DNA from: Fredinandcohnia onubensis
GTDB lineage: Bacteria; Bacillota; Bacilli; Bacillales; Bacillaceae_L
NCBI RefSeq assembly: GCF_002734215.1
Contig: NZ_NSEB01000004.1
Coordinates: 174,013 to 238,012, forward strand
Direction of reading: 5' to 3'
Length of the DNA stretch: 64,000 bases
Within the stretch, counting starts at the first letter, position 1; each line of letters opens with the position of its first letter. A program made the position numbers and the translations under genes. Of the stretch, positions 18,418-27,735 are shown piece by piece. The notes below the pieces were generated by a model. It saw nothing but the letters and a program-made list of their open reading frames with translations, searched no databases and had not been told where the DNA came from.

Positions 18418-18975
18418 ATGAATTACAACGTTCGTGGTGAAAACATTGAGGTAACTCCAGCATTGCGAGAGTATGTTGAGAAAAAGGTAGGAAAGCTTGA
18501 ACGCTATTTCGATGGCACTCCAGATGCAAAAGTAAATGTTAACTTAAAAGTAAATAATGCAAAGGATCATAGAATAGAGGTTACGATTCCGATGACGCAG
18601 CTTGTGCTTCGTGCTGAGGAGTCTAATGAGGATATGTACGCAGCGATTGACCTCGTGACAGATAAGCTTGAGCGTCAAATTCGCAAGCATAAAACAAAAG
18701 TAAACCGTAAGCTTCGCGAGAAAGGATCTACTCGCACTCTGATGGAGAATGGTGGGGCAACTACTGCTACTGCAGTTCAGGATATCGAGGACGAAGATTA
18801 CGAATTAGTACGTACGAAGCGTTTTGATTTGAAGCCGATGGATAGTGAAGAGGCCATTTTACAAATGAATATGCTTGGCCACAATTTCTTCGTTTTCACA
18901 AACGCGGAAACCAATACAACCAATGTCGTGTATCGACGTAAAGATGGTAAATACGGTATCATTGAACCTAGCTAA
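18418..18975 (+). CDS. hpf: Ribosome hibernation promoting factor, long form
   Basis: A 185-residue long-form HPF. Residues 1-100 are the ribosome-binding domain (MNYNVRGENIEVTPALREYV, EESNEDMYAAIDLVTDKLERQI), and residues ~125-185 are the C-terminal dimerisation domain (VRTKRFDLKPMDSEEAILQM, YRRKDGKYGIIEP) that joins two 70S ribosomes into inactive 100S particles. It acts under starvation. The normal order hpf-secA-prfB is interrupted here by a diguanylate cyclase gene. Confidence 0.97.
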   Translation: MNYNVRGENIEVTPALREYVEKKVGKLERYFDGTPDAKVNVNLKVNNAKDHRIEVTIPMTQLVLRAEESNEDMYAAIDLVTDKLERQIRKHKTKVNRKLREKGSTRTLMENGGATTATAVQDIEDEDYELVRTKRFDLKPMDSEEAILQMNMLGHNFFVFTNAETNTTNVVYRRKDGKYGIIEPS

Positions 18976-18989
18976 TAAAACTAGTTACG

Positions 18990-19026
18990 AGTGCACAGTC
19001 TGATTTTCAGGCTGTGCCTCTTTAAT
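18990..19026 (+). terminator. Terminator after hpf
   Basis: GCACAG (18993-18998) pairs with CTGTGC (19012-19017), with further CTGA/TCAG pairing inside, followed by CTCTTTAAT. Confidence 0.7.
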
Positions 19027-19151
19027 GTAAAGGCCAAACCTACTATACGAAAAATAGGGGAAATCCCCATAGCCAAAAACTCCCACATCATAGATAATAC
19101 AATTGAGGGACAACCCTCATAAAGTGATCTTTTAATAAAGCAGGGATCTAG

Positions 19152-20144
19152 ATGACAACTATCCTACAACCTACCCTTTCGAATATTGCAATTATCTTGT
19201 TCTTGTATATGTGTATCAGTCTATTAGTATCCAACCGGAAATCCATTCACAAGTATCTGTTTTCAGCTAGTATTCTCATTCTTACTGCGACTTGTGTGAT
19301 ATCTCTTTTCTACTTGCCAATCCATTTTGAAGGTTATAAGTTCGACCTCCGACTTGTGCCATTGGTGATTTTTTCACTCTTGTTGGGGTGGAAACATGCG
19401 ATTCCTATCCTAATCATAACGGTTAGCTGGAGGCTTGGCATGGGTGGCGTGGGAGCTTGGCCAGGCGTGTTATTCGGAATGACACTACCGGTGTTACTGG
19501 CTCTTTTTTTTCATAAAAAAGATCGAGTCATGCCTAAACCTCTAACATTGTTCATGATCGTGATGGCTAGCTGGCTCATATCGGATGTACCGATTATTTT
19601 TCTTGTGCCAAATGGTTGGGAATTATTTGATGAAATCCATCTTGTTCGGATGTTGGCGCTTCAGGTGTCCGCGTTTATTCTGTATTTTTTCATTAACCTG
19701 TTGAGTCGAGAAATAGAGTTGAAACGAAAGCTCCGGTTTTATGCAGAACGTGACCCACTTACAGGTTTATACAACATGCGCTTCTTTGAAAGTCGCGTTA
19801 AAAAAGTTTCAAGCCAACGTAACACGTACATTGTAATGATTGATATCGACCATTTTAAAAAAGTGAATGACACGTTCGGCCACTTAAATGGCGATTCGAT
19901 TTTAAAAAATGTCGCACAAACCTTATATAAAATCGTTCACCCTCATAGGTCGATACTTGGAAGATATGGCGGGGAGGAATTTATTTTATTTTTAGAGGCA
20001 GAATCGAAAGAAAAATTGATGAATATCGTTTCTGACATTCGTAGCGGGATCGAGTCAACGCCGTTTTATGCGGATAATAAGAAGCTTACTGTTACTGTAT
20101 CGATCGGTGTTTCCGAACTGAAAGACCCGGATCATCTTTATTAA
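19152..20144 (+). CDS. Membrane diguanylate cyclase (5TM-LYT plus GGDEF), C-terminus cut by an in-frame stop
   Basis: Residues 1-185 form a five- to six-helix 5TM-LYT-type sensor (RLGMGGVGAWPGV is typical), followed by a GGDEF domain with ERDPLTGLYN, D for metal, and an intact GGEEF active site, so c-di-GMP synthesis from GTP is expected. The frame stops at TAA 20142-20144 after DPDHLY. Directly after it, in the same frame, 24 more codons encode AIEKADNSLYASKQNGRNQI and reach the next stop at 20217-20219. This is the normal final helix of GGDEF domains, so the gene has a recent nonsense mutation or is read through. Loss of this helix would probably impair folding. Confidence 0.85.
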   Translation: MTTILQPTLSNIAIILFLYMCISLLVSNRKSIHKYLFSASILILTATCVISLFYLPIHFEGYKFDLRLVPLVIFSLLLGWKHAIPILIITVSWRLGMGGVGAWPGVLFGMTLPVLLALFFHKKDRVMPKPLTLFMIVMASWLISDVPIIFLVPNGWELFDEIHLVRMLALQVSAFILYFFINLLSREIELKRKLRFYAERDPLTGLYNMRFFESRVKKVSSQRNTYIVMIDIDHFKKVNDTFGHLNGDSILKNVAQTLYKIVHPHRSILGRYGGEEFILFLEAESKEKLMNIVSDIRSGIESTPFYADNKKLTVTVSIGVSELKDPDHLY

Positions 20145-20217
20145 GCGATTGAAAAAGCGGACAACTCCTTATATGCGTCCAAGCAAAATGGCCGGAATCA
20201 AATTAGTTATGCGATTT

Positions 20218-20250
20218 AAGTATCTCGTGAAGTGCGGGGTACTTTTTTGG
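20218..20250 (+). terminator. Terminator before secA
   Basis: AAGTATCTCG (20218-20227) pairs with CGGGGTACTT (20235-20244), including G-U pairs, and a T tract follows. Confidence 0.6.
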
Positions 20251-20406
20251 TTTGTCTCGCACGAAGCGCTTTATGCATAGTGCTTTTGTCGAATCCCCTC
20301 ACATCACGAAACTCGATAATATTTTACCCTTGTCTTTTTTAGTGGTAAAATGGTAAATATACATAATCCCGTAATTGACGAATTTTACGATAGAGGAGCG
20401 TACATG

Positions 20407-22917
20407 ATGCTTGGAATTTTAAACAAAGTTTTTGATCCAAACAAACGCACAATCAAGCGCTTGGAAACACTTGCAGATAAAATTGAGGCCCTTCATCCTG
20501 AGATGGAGAAGCTTTCTGATGAAGCCCTTCGCAACAAAACCGAAGAGTTCAAGGAACGATTTCAAAAAGGTGAAAAACTTGATGATTTACTAGTTGAAGC
20601 TTTCGCTGTTGTTCGTGAAGGTGCAAAGCGTGTGTTGGGTCTACACCCATACCGCGTCCAGTTAATGGGGGGTATTTCCCTTCATGAAGGAAATATTTCT
20701 GAGATGAAAACAGGGGAAGGTAAAACATTAACTTCCACTATGCCTGTTTATTTGAATGCAATCACTGGAAAAGGCGTTCACGTTGTTACTGTCAACGAAT
20801 ACCTTGCAAGCCGTGATGCGCACGAGATGGGCCAGCTTTATGAGTTTTTAGGTCTATCTGTTGGGTTGAACCTTAACTCGATGTCTCGTGATGAAAAAAT
20901 TGAAGCATACCGCGCGGATATTACGTATGGTACGAACAATGAATTTGGTTTCGACTATTTGCGTGATAACATGGTCCTTTATAAGGAACAAATGGTCCAA
21001 CGTCCGCTTTATTTTGCGGTAATTGACGAGGTTGACTCGATTTTAATCGATGAGGCGCGTACACCGTTGATCATTTCCGGTTCTGCTCAAAAATCAGCAG
21101 CACTCTACGTTCAAGCGAACGGATTTGTGACGACACTAAAAAAAGAAGAAGACTACACCTATGATGAAAAAACAAAAGGTGTTCAACTCACTGAAGAAGG
21201 GATATCAAAGGCTGAGCGGGTGTTCGGTGTTGAAAACCTATTTGATATTGGAAATGTGGCTTTGATTCACCACATCAACCAAGCGTTAAAAGCGAATGCA
21301 AGTATGCATCGTGATATTGACTATGTGGTTGAAGAAGACCAAATCGTCATTGTTGACCAGTTTACTGGTCGTCTGATGAAGGGGCGTCGTTATAGTGAAG
21401 GCCTTCACCAAGCGATTGAGGCGAAGGAAGGCGTCGAAATTCAAAATGAAAGTATGACACTTGCGACCATCACGTTCCAAAACTACTTCCGTATGTATGA
21501 GAAGCTTTCAGGTATGACGGGTACAGCTAAGACTGAGGAAGAGGAATTCCGCAACATTTACAACATGAACGTTGTCGTGATTCCAACAAACCGTCCGATT
21601 GCCCGTGATGACCGTCCTGATTTAATTTATAAATCTATCGAGGGCAAATTCCGTGCGGTTGCTGAGGATATTGCTGAGCGCTATGCGAAGGGACAACCTG
21701 TCTTAGTTGGTACAGTTGCGATTGAAACATCTGAAATTATTTCGAAGTACTTATTGAAAAAAGGCGTTAAGCATAATGTCTTGAATGCGAAAAACCACGC
21801 TCGTGAAGCTGAAATCATTGAGAATGCTGGTCAAAAAGGTGCGGTAACAATCGCGACAAACATGGCTGGTCGTGGTACGGACATTAAGCTTGGCGAAGGT
21901 GTCAAGGATCTTGGTGGACTTGCGGTAATTGGTACTGAGCGACACGAGAGCCGTCGTATTGATAACCAGCTTCGTGGACGTTCAGGTCGTCAAGGGGATC
22001 CAGGGGTCACACAGTTCTATCTTTCTATGGAAGATGAACTCATGCGCCGTTTTGGTTCTGACAATATGAAAAATATGATGGAGCGCCTTGGCATGGATGA
22101 TTCCCAGCCAATTCAAAGTAAAATGGTCTCCAGAGCGGTTGAATCTGCGCAAAAACGCGTTGAGGGTAACAACTTCGATGCGCGTAAACAACTTTTACAA
22201 TATGACGATGTCCTTCGTCAGCAACGTGAGGTTATTTATAAACAGCGTTATGAAGTTCTTGATTCTGAGAATCTTCGTGATGTTGTCGAGAATATGATTA
22301 AGTCTTCACTCGATCGTGTAATTCACGCCCATACACCAAAGGATGAGGTAGAGGAAGATTGGAACTACAAAGGAATCGTTGATCATGTAAATGCGAACCT
22401 TCTAAATGAAGGTGACATATCCATTGACGACCTTCGTGGTAAAGAGCCTGAAGAAATGTCCGAGCTCATTTTTGAAAAGGTAAAAGTGCGTTATGATGAA
22501 AAAGAAGCGCAAATTGAACCTGAGCAAATGCGTGAATTCGAGCGTGTTGTTGTACTTCGTGCCGTTGACAGCAAGTGGATGGACCACATTGACCAAATGG
22601 ATCAGCTTCGCCAAGGTATCCATTTACGTGCATACGGTCAAAACGACCCACTTCGCGAATACAATTTCGAAGGCTTTGCGATGTTTGAAAACATGGTTGC
22701 TTCCATTGAAGACGACGTTGCGAAGTTTGTCATGAAGGCACAAATCCGCAGCAACCTTCAACGTGAGGAAGTAGCGAAAGGCCATGCCGTTCAACCAAAA
22801 GAAGGCGGCGAAGAAAAACCTAAAAAACGCCCAGTCCAAAAATCCGTTGACATCGGTCGTAACGACCCATGCTACTGCGGAAGCGGTAAAAAATACAAAA
22901 ACTGCCACGGTCAATAA
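20407..22917 (+). CDS. secA: Preprotein translocase motor ATPase SecA
   Basis: SecA drives export of unfolded preproteins through SecYEG. The start [11 protein letters not shown] is the usual one; the double ATG at 20404/20407 follows AGAGGAG, and an earlier ATG at 20350 would add 19 residues not found in the family. Visible: Walker A MKTGEGKT near residue 100, [14 protein letters not shown], the second nucleotide-binding half with [13 protein letters not shown] and [10 protein letters not shown], and the C-terminal zinc/SecB-type motif [14 protein letters not shown]. Length (836) matches Bacillus SecA. Exported proteins in this window, including the adhesin and lipoproteins, would use it. 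Confidence 0.98.
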   Translation: MLGILNKVFDPNKRTIKRLETLADKIEALHPEMEKLSDEALRNKTEEFKERFQKGEKLDDLLVEAFAVVREGAKRVLGLHPYRVQLMGGISLHEGNISEMKTGEGKTLTSTMPVYLNAITGKGVHVVTVNEYLASRDAHEMGQLYEFLGLSVGLNLNSMSRDEKIEAYRADITYGTNNEFGFDYLRDNMVLYKEQMVQRPLYFAVIDEVDSILIDEARTPLIISGSAQKSAALYVQANGFVTTLKKEEDYTYDEKTKGVQLTEEGISKAERVFGVENLFDIGNVALIHHINQALKANASMHRDIDYVVEEDQIVIVDQFTGRLMKGRRYSEGLHQAIEAKEGVEIQNESMTLATITFQNYFRMYEKLSGMTGTAKTEEEEFRNIYNMNVVVIPTNRPIARDDRPDLIYKSIEGKFRAVAEDIAERYAKGQPVLVGTVAIETSEIISKYLLKKGVKHNVLNAKNHAREAEIIENAGQKGAVTIATNMAGRGTDIKLGEGVKDLGGLAVIGTERHESRRIDNQLRGRSGRQGDPGVTQFYLSMEDELMRRFGSDNMKNMMERLGMDDSQPIQSKMVSRAVESAQKRVEGNNFDARKQLLQYDDVLRQQREVIYKQRYEVLDSENLRDVVENMIKSSLDRVIHAHTPKDEVEEDWNYKGIVDHVNANLLNEGDISIDDLRGKEPEEMSELIFEKVKVRYDEKEAQIEPEQMREFERVVVLRAVDSKWMDHIDQMDQLRQGIHLRAYGQNDPLREYNFEGFAMFENMVASIEDDVAKFVMKAQIRSNLQREEVAKGHAVQPKEGGEEKPKKRPVQKSVDIGRNDPCYCGSGKKYKNCHGQ

Positions 22918-22948
22918 TGGGACAGAGGGACAGGTCCCTTGTCCCAGC
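22918..22948. repeat. GGGACAGGTCCCTTGTCCC palindromic element
   Basis: A near-perfect palindrome (TGGGACA...GGGACAGGTCCC...TTGTCCCA) placed directly after the secA stop codon. Copies in the window: 30941, 49332 and a degenerate one at 18159. Confidence 0.7.
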
Positions 22949-22958
22949 CATCAATATT

Positions 22959-22990
22959 GAAAAAGGTGAGAGCCAACTCTCACCTTTTGT
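22959..22990 (+). terminator. Terminator after secA
   Basis: AAAAGGTGAGAG (22961-22972) pairs perfectly with CTCTCACCTTTT (22977-22988). Confidence 0.85.
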
Positions 22991-23086
22991 TTCGAAAAAA
23001 ATCAGAGACTAAACCTAAAAAAATGAGTAAGATAATGAAGTAGGAATCATGATATAAATTAAAGATTACACCTTGGAGGAAAAATA

Positions 23087-24188
23087 ATGGAATTAGTAGA
23101 AATTAAGCATGAACTTGATAAAATGGCTAAGAAATTAGCGGGCTTTAGGGGGTCTCTTTGACTTAGAGGCCAAACAAGCGCGTATCACCGAGCTTGACGA
23201 AATCATGTCAATGCCCGACTTCTGGAACGACCAAAACGCGGCTCAGACGTTCATCAACGAAGCCAATGCATTAAAGGATCAAGTAGTTGAATTTGTAAAT
23301 TTAAATGATTCTTATGAGAATCTTGAGCTCACTTATCAGCTCGTAAAAGAAGAGCCAGATGCAGATTTACAAGCTGAGCTAGACGAGGAAATTCAACAGT
23401 TGTCTAAGAGCCTAAGCGATTTCGAATTGCAGCTCCTTTTAAGCGAGCCTCATGATAAAAATAATGCGATCCTAGAACTTCACCCAGGTGCGGGCGGTAC
23501 TGAATCACAGGACTGGGGCTCCTTGCTTCTACGCATGTATACGCGTTGGGCGGAGAAAAAAGGATTCAAAGTTGAAACCTTGGACTATCTTCCTGGAGAC
23601 GAAGCTGGGATTAAGAGTGTGACTCTTTTAATCAAAGGACACAATGCCTACGGCTATTTGAAGGCTGAAAAAGGAGTACACCGTCTTGTTCGGATTTCAC
23701 CGTTCGATTCTTCAGGCCGTCGTCACACTTCTTTTGTGTCATGTGAGATCATGCCAGAGTTTAACGATGATATCGAAATTGATATTCGCAGTGAAGATTT
23801 AAAAATCGATACGTACCGTGCGAGTGGAGCGGGTGGTCAGCACATCAACACTACTGACTCAGCCGTTCGTATTACACACTTACCAACAAATACCGTGGTA
23901 ACGTGTCAAACTGAGCGTTCACAAATCAAAAACCGCGAACAAGCAATGAAAATGTTGAAGTCTAAATTGTATCAGCTTGAGATTGAAAAACAACAAGCCG
24001 AACTCGACGAAATCCGCGGTGAACAAAAAGAAATCGGTTGGGGCAGCCAAATCCGCTCCTACGTTTTCCACCCATATTCCATGGTTAAGGACCACCGTAC
24101 GAATGTAGAGGTTGGTAATACGGGAAGCGTCATGGACGGCGAGATTGACTTGTTTATTGATGCGTATTTGAGATCGAAATTGAATTAA
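23087..24188 (+). CDS. prfB: Peptide chain release factor 2, expressed by programmed +1 frameshift
   Basis: Translation starts at ATG 23087 after TTGGAGGAAAA. Frame 0 runs 24 codons to the TGA at 23159-23161; a +1 shift at CTT (23156-23158) skips the T at 23159 and continues from GAC (23160) to 24188, giving 366 residues, the usual RF2 length. The protein shows the SPF tripeptide ([13 protein letters not shown]) that reads UGA/UAA, and the catalytic GGQ ([16 protein letters not shown]). RF2 ends translation at UAA and UGA. The frameshift lets RF2 limit its own synthesis. Confidence 0.97.
23143..23162 (+). promoter_or_regulatory. RF2 +1 recoding site
   Basis: An internal Shine-Dalgarno-like AGGGGG lies three bases upstream of CTT TGA C. 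This is the conserved autoregulatory slippage site of bacterial prfB, where slow reading of UGA promotes the +1 shift. Confidence 0.95.
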
Positions 24189-24193
24189 TAATT

Positions 24194-24228
24194 GGAGAGG
24201 GGCAGCCATTGGCTGTCTCTTTTTTTTA
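24194..24228 (+). terminator. Terminator after prfB
   Basis: AGAG..GCAGCC (24196-24207) pairs with GGCTGTCTCT (24211-24220), with T8 following. Confidence 0.85.
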
Positions 24229-24241
24229 AGCGGAAAAGTGC

Positions 24242-24342
24242 TATCGGCCGAAAAAGTGAAATAACAGCTATAAATCAAAATTATCGTCCATTAGCCTTTA
24301 GCTAACAGCCATAAATTTGATTTATCGGCCATAAGCAGGTTC
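24242..24342. repeat. Array of ~20-21-bp repeats (TATCGGCC / TAACAGCC type)
   Basis: Motifs start at 24242 (TATCGGCC), 24262 (TAACAGCT), 24282 (TATCGTCC), 24303 (TAACAGCC) and 24323 (TATCGGCC), that is, every 20-21 bp. On the reverse strand they read TGGCCGATA, TGGACGATA and TGGCTGTTA, close to the TGTCCGATA motif of the arrays at 41773 and 63521. It lies just after the prfB terminator. Confidence 0.65.
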
Positions 24343-24372
24343 GAAGCACCCTTGAGCATGAAAAAGATAAGG

Positions 24373-24531
24373 TCATTCGCGGTCGTAAATTAATTTATAT
24401 TCATTTTCAAGTTCACTCAAACTTAATTCATAAAGATGCTTTTCATCTTTTTTGTAGATTCCTTGCTTAATTAGCTTGTTAATCAAATCTTTCTTTTTTG
24501 ACTGAACAGCGTATCGTAGTAGATTTCCCAT
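24373..24531 (-). CDS. Small FbpA-like (Fur-regulated basic protein) family protein
   Basis: This 52-residue basic protein (start MGNLLRYAVQSKKKDLINK, then LYELSLSELENEY) matches the pattern of the Fur-regulated basic protein A family of Bacillus, whose B. subtilis member takes part in the iron-sparing response with the small RNA FsrA. GAGGTG precedes the ATG at 24529-24531. No clear Fur box was recognised upstream, so iron control here is only by analogy. Confidence 0.7.
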   Translation of the reverse strand: MGNLLRYAVQSKKKDLINKLIKQGIYKKDEKHLYELSLSELENEYKLIYDRE

Positions 24532-24565
24532 TTTATCACCTCTATTAGTAACAAGACCTATGTAT

Positions 24566-24700
24566 TTAACACCGGCTATTGTGCTTATTTTCTTTGATTT
24601 TGAAGATTTTATGACTTAACTGACTGAAAGATAGGTTCAACAGAAAAATTAAAATAAGCGAACCCAATAAATATATGCTTATAAAGTTAACGATATTCAT
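24566..24700 (-). CDS. Small single-pass membrane protein
   Basis: Forty-four codons start at ATG 24698-24700 after a good GGAGGT site. Residues ~5-24 are hydrophobic (FISIYLLGSLILIFLLNL), followed by a basic, polar tail. No family is recognised. It lies 34 bases upstream of the FbpA-like gene on the same strand and could be co-transcribed with it. Confidence 0.5.
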   Translation of the reverse strand: MNIVNFISIYLLGSLILIFLLNLSFSQLSHKIFKIKENKHNSRC

Positions 24701-25168
24701 AAAAATTTACCTCCATTTTTCCTTTTCTAATTACAGAAGGTACAACAAATTTTGACTCCGAACCCTCTAACTCTTGTCATTATAGACAATCTTACATTTA
24801 AAATTTGTCGATTCATCTGGAATTTACAACTCTTAAATGAATTGTTAACCTTCGTTAATAAAAGAAAAACTTGTAATGTTTCGTAACCTTTGTAATTTTG
24901 AAAATATGGCATCACTGTTATTTGTTCGACCTAGCATCACCTCAAATCTCTCATCTTAATTTGTAACAATCAATAAGTGACAGTTAAAAATGACCTATGA
25001 TAAAATAACCATAAGAGAATTTGTGAAAAATAGTAGAAATGACACAGAATATGACGAATGCACCTCATATTAATATGCAGGCTACACCACAGTTAGGTGT
25101 AGCCTTTCATCTTGCCTTTTAAAAAACTAGCAATCTATCATATTTAGTCAAAGAAGGGGTTGGATCCT
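24701..25168. other. AT-rich intergenic region with one hairpin
   Basis: The only structure I can support is a perfect stem AGGCTACACC/GGTGTAGCCT (25079-25088 with 25096-25105) followed by TT, possibly a weak terminator. A 27-codon open frame from 25038 runs through it without a ribosome site and is not called a gene. Confidence 0.5.
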
Positions 25169-25918
25169 ATGAGGAAAAAGGATGAAACAATAGCACAGTT
25201 GGAAGCTATTTTAAAGGAACTTAAAATAGCAAAGGAAGAAAGTGCGGCAACTGCTGTTGTTGGCAGGAGAAGAGGAAATCGCAACATTTCTGGGACGCTA
25301 TCTAAGTTACTGTTTCGAGTTCTAGGAGCAAGGATTCTCCTAGTTGCCGTCCTTCTCATTGCGGTTTCGGTAGGGGGAGTTTGGTTTCTATCTGGGAGTA
25401 CGTTAAAAAAAGAAAGTACGGTTTTTGTTGAGGATATCAAAGAATTAGCGACACTCGCAACAGCTGAAGCCTCTGTGAAAGTAGTAATGGAGCAAGAGGA
25501 TAATAAGTTGTTTGGAAATGATATACCGGAACGGATTAAGATCCCTGGTACAAAGAGAGAAAGCTTATTAATTGTTCCAGCCACTGTCATTGCTGGCGTT
25601 GATTTAAAAGGAATCAGCGAGGAAGATTTAAAAGTAAATGAGAAAGAAAAAGTGCTAGATATCGTTCTCCCGCATGCTGACCTTATCCAGGATCCAGCTA
25701 TACAGATGGAAAAGTTGATTACCTTTTCAGACGAAGGAATATTCCGTGGTGAGATGAAGTGGGATGAAGGCTTTAACTTAGCTGCAGAAGCTCAGGAGAA
25801 AATTCGAAAAGAAGCAATCGAGATGGGACTAATAGAAACAGCTGAAAAAAATGCTGAAAAAGTCTTAGTAGGCTTTTTTGACAATCTAGGCTATACAGTG
25901 AACGTAACCTTTAAATAA
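25169..25918 (+). CDS. DUF4230 domain membrane-anchored protein
   Basis: The ~249-residue protein has a short N-terminal coiled coil (ETIAQLEAILKELKIAKEE), a basic stretch, one transmembrane helix (ILLVAVLLIAVSVGGVWFL, residues ~55-74) and an extracytoplasmic DUF4230 domain (ELATLATAEASVKVV, VPATVIAGVDLKGI). Function is unknown in the family. ATG 25169 is preferred to the in-frame TTG at 25160, since GAAGGGG lies at a usable distance from it. Two operator-like palindromes follow the gene. Confidence 0.8.
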   Translation: MRKKDETIAQLEAILKELKIAKEESAATAVVGRRRGNRNISGTLSKLLFRVLGARILLVAVLLIAVSVGGVWFLSGSTLKKESTVFVEDIKELATLATAEASVKVVMEQEDNKLFGNDIPERIKIPGTKRESLLIVPATVIAGVDLKGISEEDLKVNEKEKVLDIVLPHADLIQDPAIQMEKLITFSDEGIFRGEMKWDEGFNLAAEAQEKIRKEAIEMGLIETAEKNAEKVLVGFFDNLGYTVNVTFK

Positions 25919-25926
25919 CATTTTCC

Positions 25927-25999
25927 AAACAAACGATTGTTTGAATTCTCAATCCCTTGTGGTTGTTAGCCTAGTCCATTAAATAAACGTTTGTTTGAA
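25927..25999. promoter_or_regulatory. Pair of TetR-type operator-like palindromes
   Basis: AAACAAACGATTGTTTGAA (25927-25945) and AAATAAACGTTTGTTTGAA (25981-25999) agree at 17 of 19 positions and are each inverted repeats (CAAACAA/TTGTTTG in the first). Such AAACAAACGTTTGTTT sites are typical of TetR family repressors. They lie 54 bp apart, 70-140 bp before the chemoreceptor gene. No TetR gene is in the window. Confidence 0.6.
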
Positions 26000-26067
26000 T
26001 CCCAACTTCCCATAATTACTATATTCAAACCTCCTAAAAAACGGTAAAATAGAGGGAGATATTAAAA

Positions 26068-27579
26068 ATGGGGGACAACCTTATGAACGAAACGGTTTTA
26101 TCTATTGAGGAGTTAAAACGAGAGGATCTTATCCGGAAAAACAAATTGGTCGGCATCGTTTCACTTATTTCTATCATTCTAGCAATTATTGTAGAGGTTT
26201 CGATTCAACAACCACTTCAGATGATTCTTACGATCGGAATCGGTGGGGCAATTTTTCTTGCCATTTTATTTTTACTGATTTACAAGAAGGTACTATTAAC
26301 ACAAACACCTTATATTTCAGTAGTAGGGATTTCGGTGGTAATCTTTGTGATTATGTCTAGCTCACAGTCTGCGCCAATCGTCCTTTTACCGTTATACTTA
26401 TTAACTACGGTTGCAATCTATAATAAACGGAAAACGCTAATCTTTGGCGTGGTTTGTGCCATTGCCTTAACGGTTTTATTTTTTATAACAAGTGGAAATG
26501 AATTCAGCTATACATCAAAGGAAATTGTGATCTATTATTTGATCTTTGCGGTGATTATCGCAACCCTATTTTTCCAAAGTATTGTTACTGGAAGGTTGAC
26601 TCAGGATATTCAGGCAACGCATAAGCACACCGAGCACCTTCTTGAGATGAGAAAGCATCATGCGGCTCAGCTTGAGGAAAACTCACAAGTGATCAGTGAG
26701 AACATCACAAACATCCGCCGCCAAGGTGAGGAGCAAATGCACTCCTTTAATGAGATGACAATCGCCGTTACGGAAATCTCATCCGGAATGAACACGCAAA
26801 ATGAGGCAGCGACAACCATAACTGAATCCATCGAAGATCTTAATCGAATTGTCCAGGAGCTTGTAAAAGGTTCGAACCACCTTAGTAATCAGACCGAGAA
26901 TACGAATCTAGCAGCTGACAACGGAAATGAATCGATCGACCTTTTACTCTCAAAAATTACAGACTTTCAAGCATCCGTACATTCGATGTCTGAAACCATG
27001 AATTTATTAGTTGAAAAAATCAATGAGACAAACGGGTTTACGGACCGAATTCAGGAGATTGCGTCACAAACGAATTTACTCGCGCTGAATGCTTCGATTG
27101 AAGCGGCCCGTGCAGGTGATAGTGGTAGAGGTTTTGCGGTAGTTGCATCTGAAATTAGAAAACTTTCAGAGGTGACATCTAATACAGCAAACCTCATATC
27201 TGAGAATTTAAAAGAAGTAAACGAAAGCACGACATTAACACAGAAGCATATGGCAGAAAATGCGTTAAAAATGGACGAAAGTGTCCAGCTTACAAAGGAT
27301 GCAAAAGGCGTCTTCACCGTTATCGATGACACAGTGTCCGAACTGAACGAAGCCGTTAAGCATTTCGAGAAAATCTCAAACCAAATCAGCCATTCATCGG
27401 TTTCCATTGAAACATCAGTCAGTGAATTCGCAGCAATCATTGAAGAAACAACAGCATCTCTTGAGGAAATTACAGCATCCATCGAAAACCAGAACGGCCA
27501 AATGCAGCACCTCGTCTCCTACGTTCAAAACACAGACGACGCAACAGCCGAACTGATGGAAATTTTTAAAGAAAAATAG
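26068..27579 (+). CDS. Methyl-accepting chemotaxis protein without HAMP domain
   Basis: The protein has about 503 residues. Residues ~25-180 contain five or six transmembrane helices with very short loops, so it has no large external sensor domain; ligand sensing within the membrane is likely. The C-terminal cytoplasmic part is a chemoreceptor signalling domain with the hairpin tip [21 protein letters not shown] and [14 protein letters not shown], which binds CheA/CheW. Two starts are possible (ATG 26068 with GAGGGA upstream, or ATG 26083). It fits a motile cell but is far from the flagellar genes. Confidence 0.9.
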   Translation: MGDNLMNETVLSIEELKREDLIRKNKLVGIVSLISIILAIIVEVSIQQPLQMILTIGIGGAIFLAILFLLIYKKVLLTQTPYISVVGISVVIFVIMSSSQSAPIVLLPLYLLTTVAIYNKRKTLIFGVVCAIALTVLFFITSGNEFSYTSKEIVIYYLIFAVIIATLFFQSIVTGRLTQDIQATHKHTEHLLEMRKHHAAQLEENSQVISENITNIRRQGEEQMHSFNEMTIAVTEISSGMNTQNEAATTITESIEDLNRIVQELVKGSNHLSNQTENTNLAADNGNESIDLLLSKITDFQASVHSMSETMNLLVEKINETNGFTDRIQEIASQTNLLALNASIEAARAGDSGRGFAVVASEIRKLSEVTSNTANLISENLKEVNESTTLTQKHMAENALKMDESVQLTKDAKGVFTVIDDTVSELNEAVKHFEKISNQISHSSVSIETSVSEFAAIIEETTASLEEITASIENQNGQMQHLVSYVQNTDDATAELMEIFKEK

Positions 27580-27628
27580 AGCATAATTCACTGTAAAAGT
27601 AGGTATACTATTACAGCGCATAATAAAA

Positions 27629-27664
27629 GGGGAGTAGCCTGTGATTAGGTTACTCCTCTATTAT
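27629..27664 (+). terminator. Terminator after chemoreceptor gene
   Basis: GGAGTAGCCT (27631-27640) pairs with AGGTTACTCC (27647-27656; one mismatch), then CTCTATTATATT. Confidence 0.65.
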
Positions 27665-27670
27665 ATTGAA

Positions 27671-27732
27671 CCAGAGGGACGGTTCCTCTGGTTCCCATCT
27701 TGGATGGGACCACGAGAACCGTCCCTCTGGTT
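27671..27732. repeat. GGGACGGTTC palindromic element
   Basis: CCAGAGGGACGGTTC at the left end is inverted as GAACCGTCCCTCTGG at the right end, with a further CCATC..GATGG pair inside. The same family occurs at 34590-34662. It separates two convergent genes and could terminate both. Confidence 0.7.
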
Positions 27733-27735
27733 TAC

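Noticed and set aside
19030..19151. Second c-di-GMP riboswitch before the diguanylate cyclase
   Set aside because: AAGGCCAAACC-like bases occur, but the GACGCAAAGCC and TGGTAGCCGG blocks are missing.
24727..24915. 62-codon reverse-strand open frame
   Set aside because: No ribosome site, no recognisable pattern; AT-rich chance frame.
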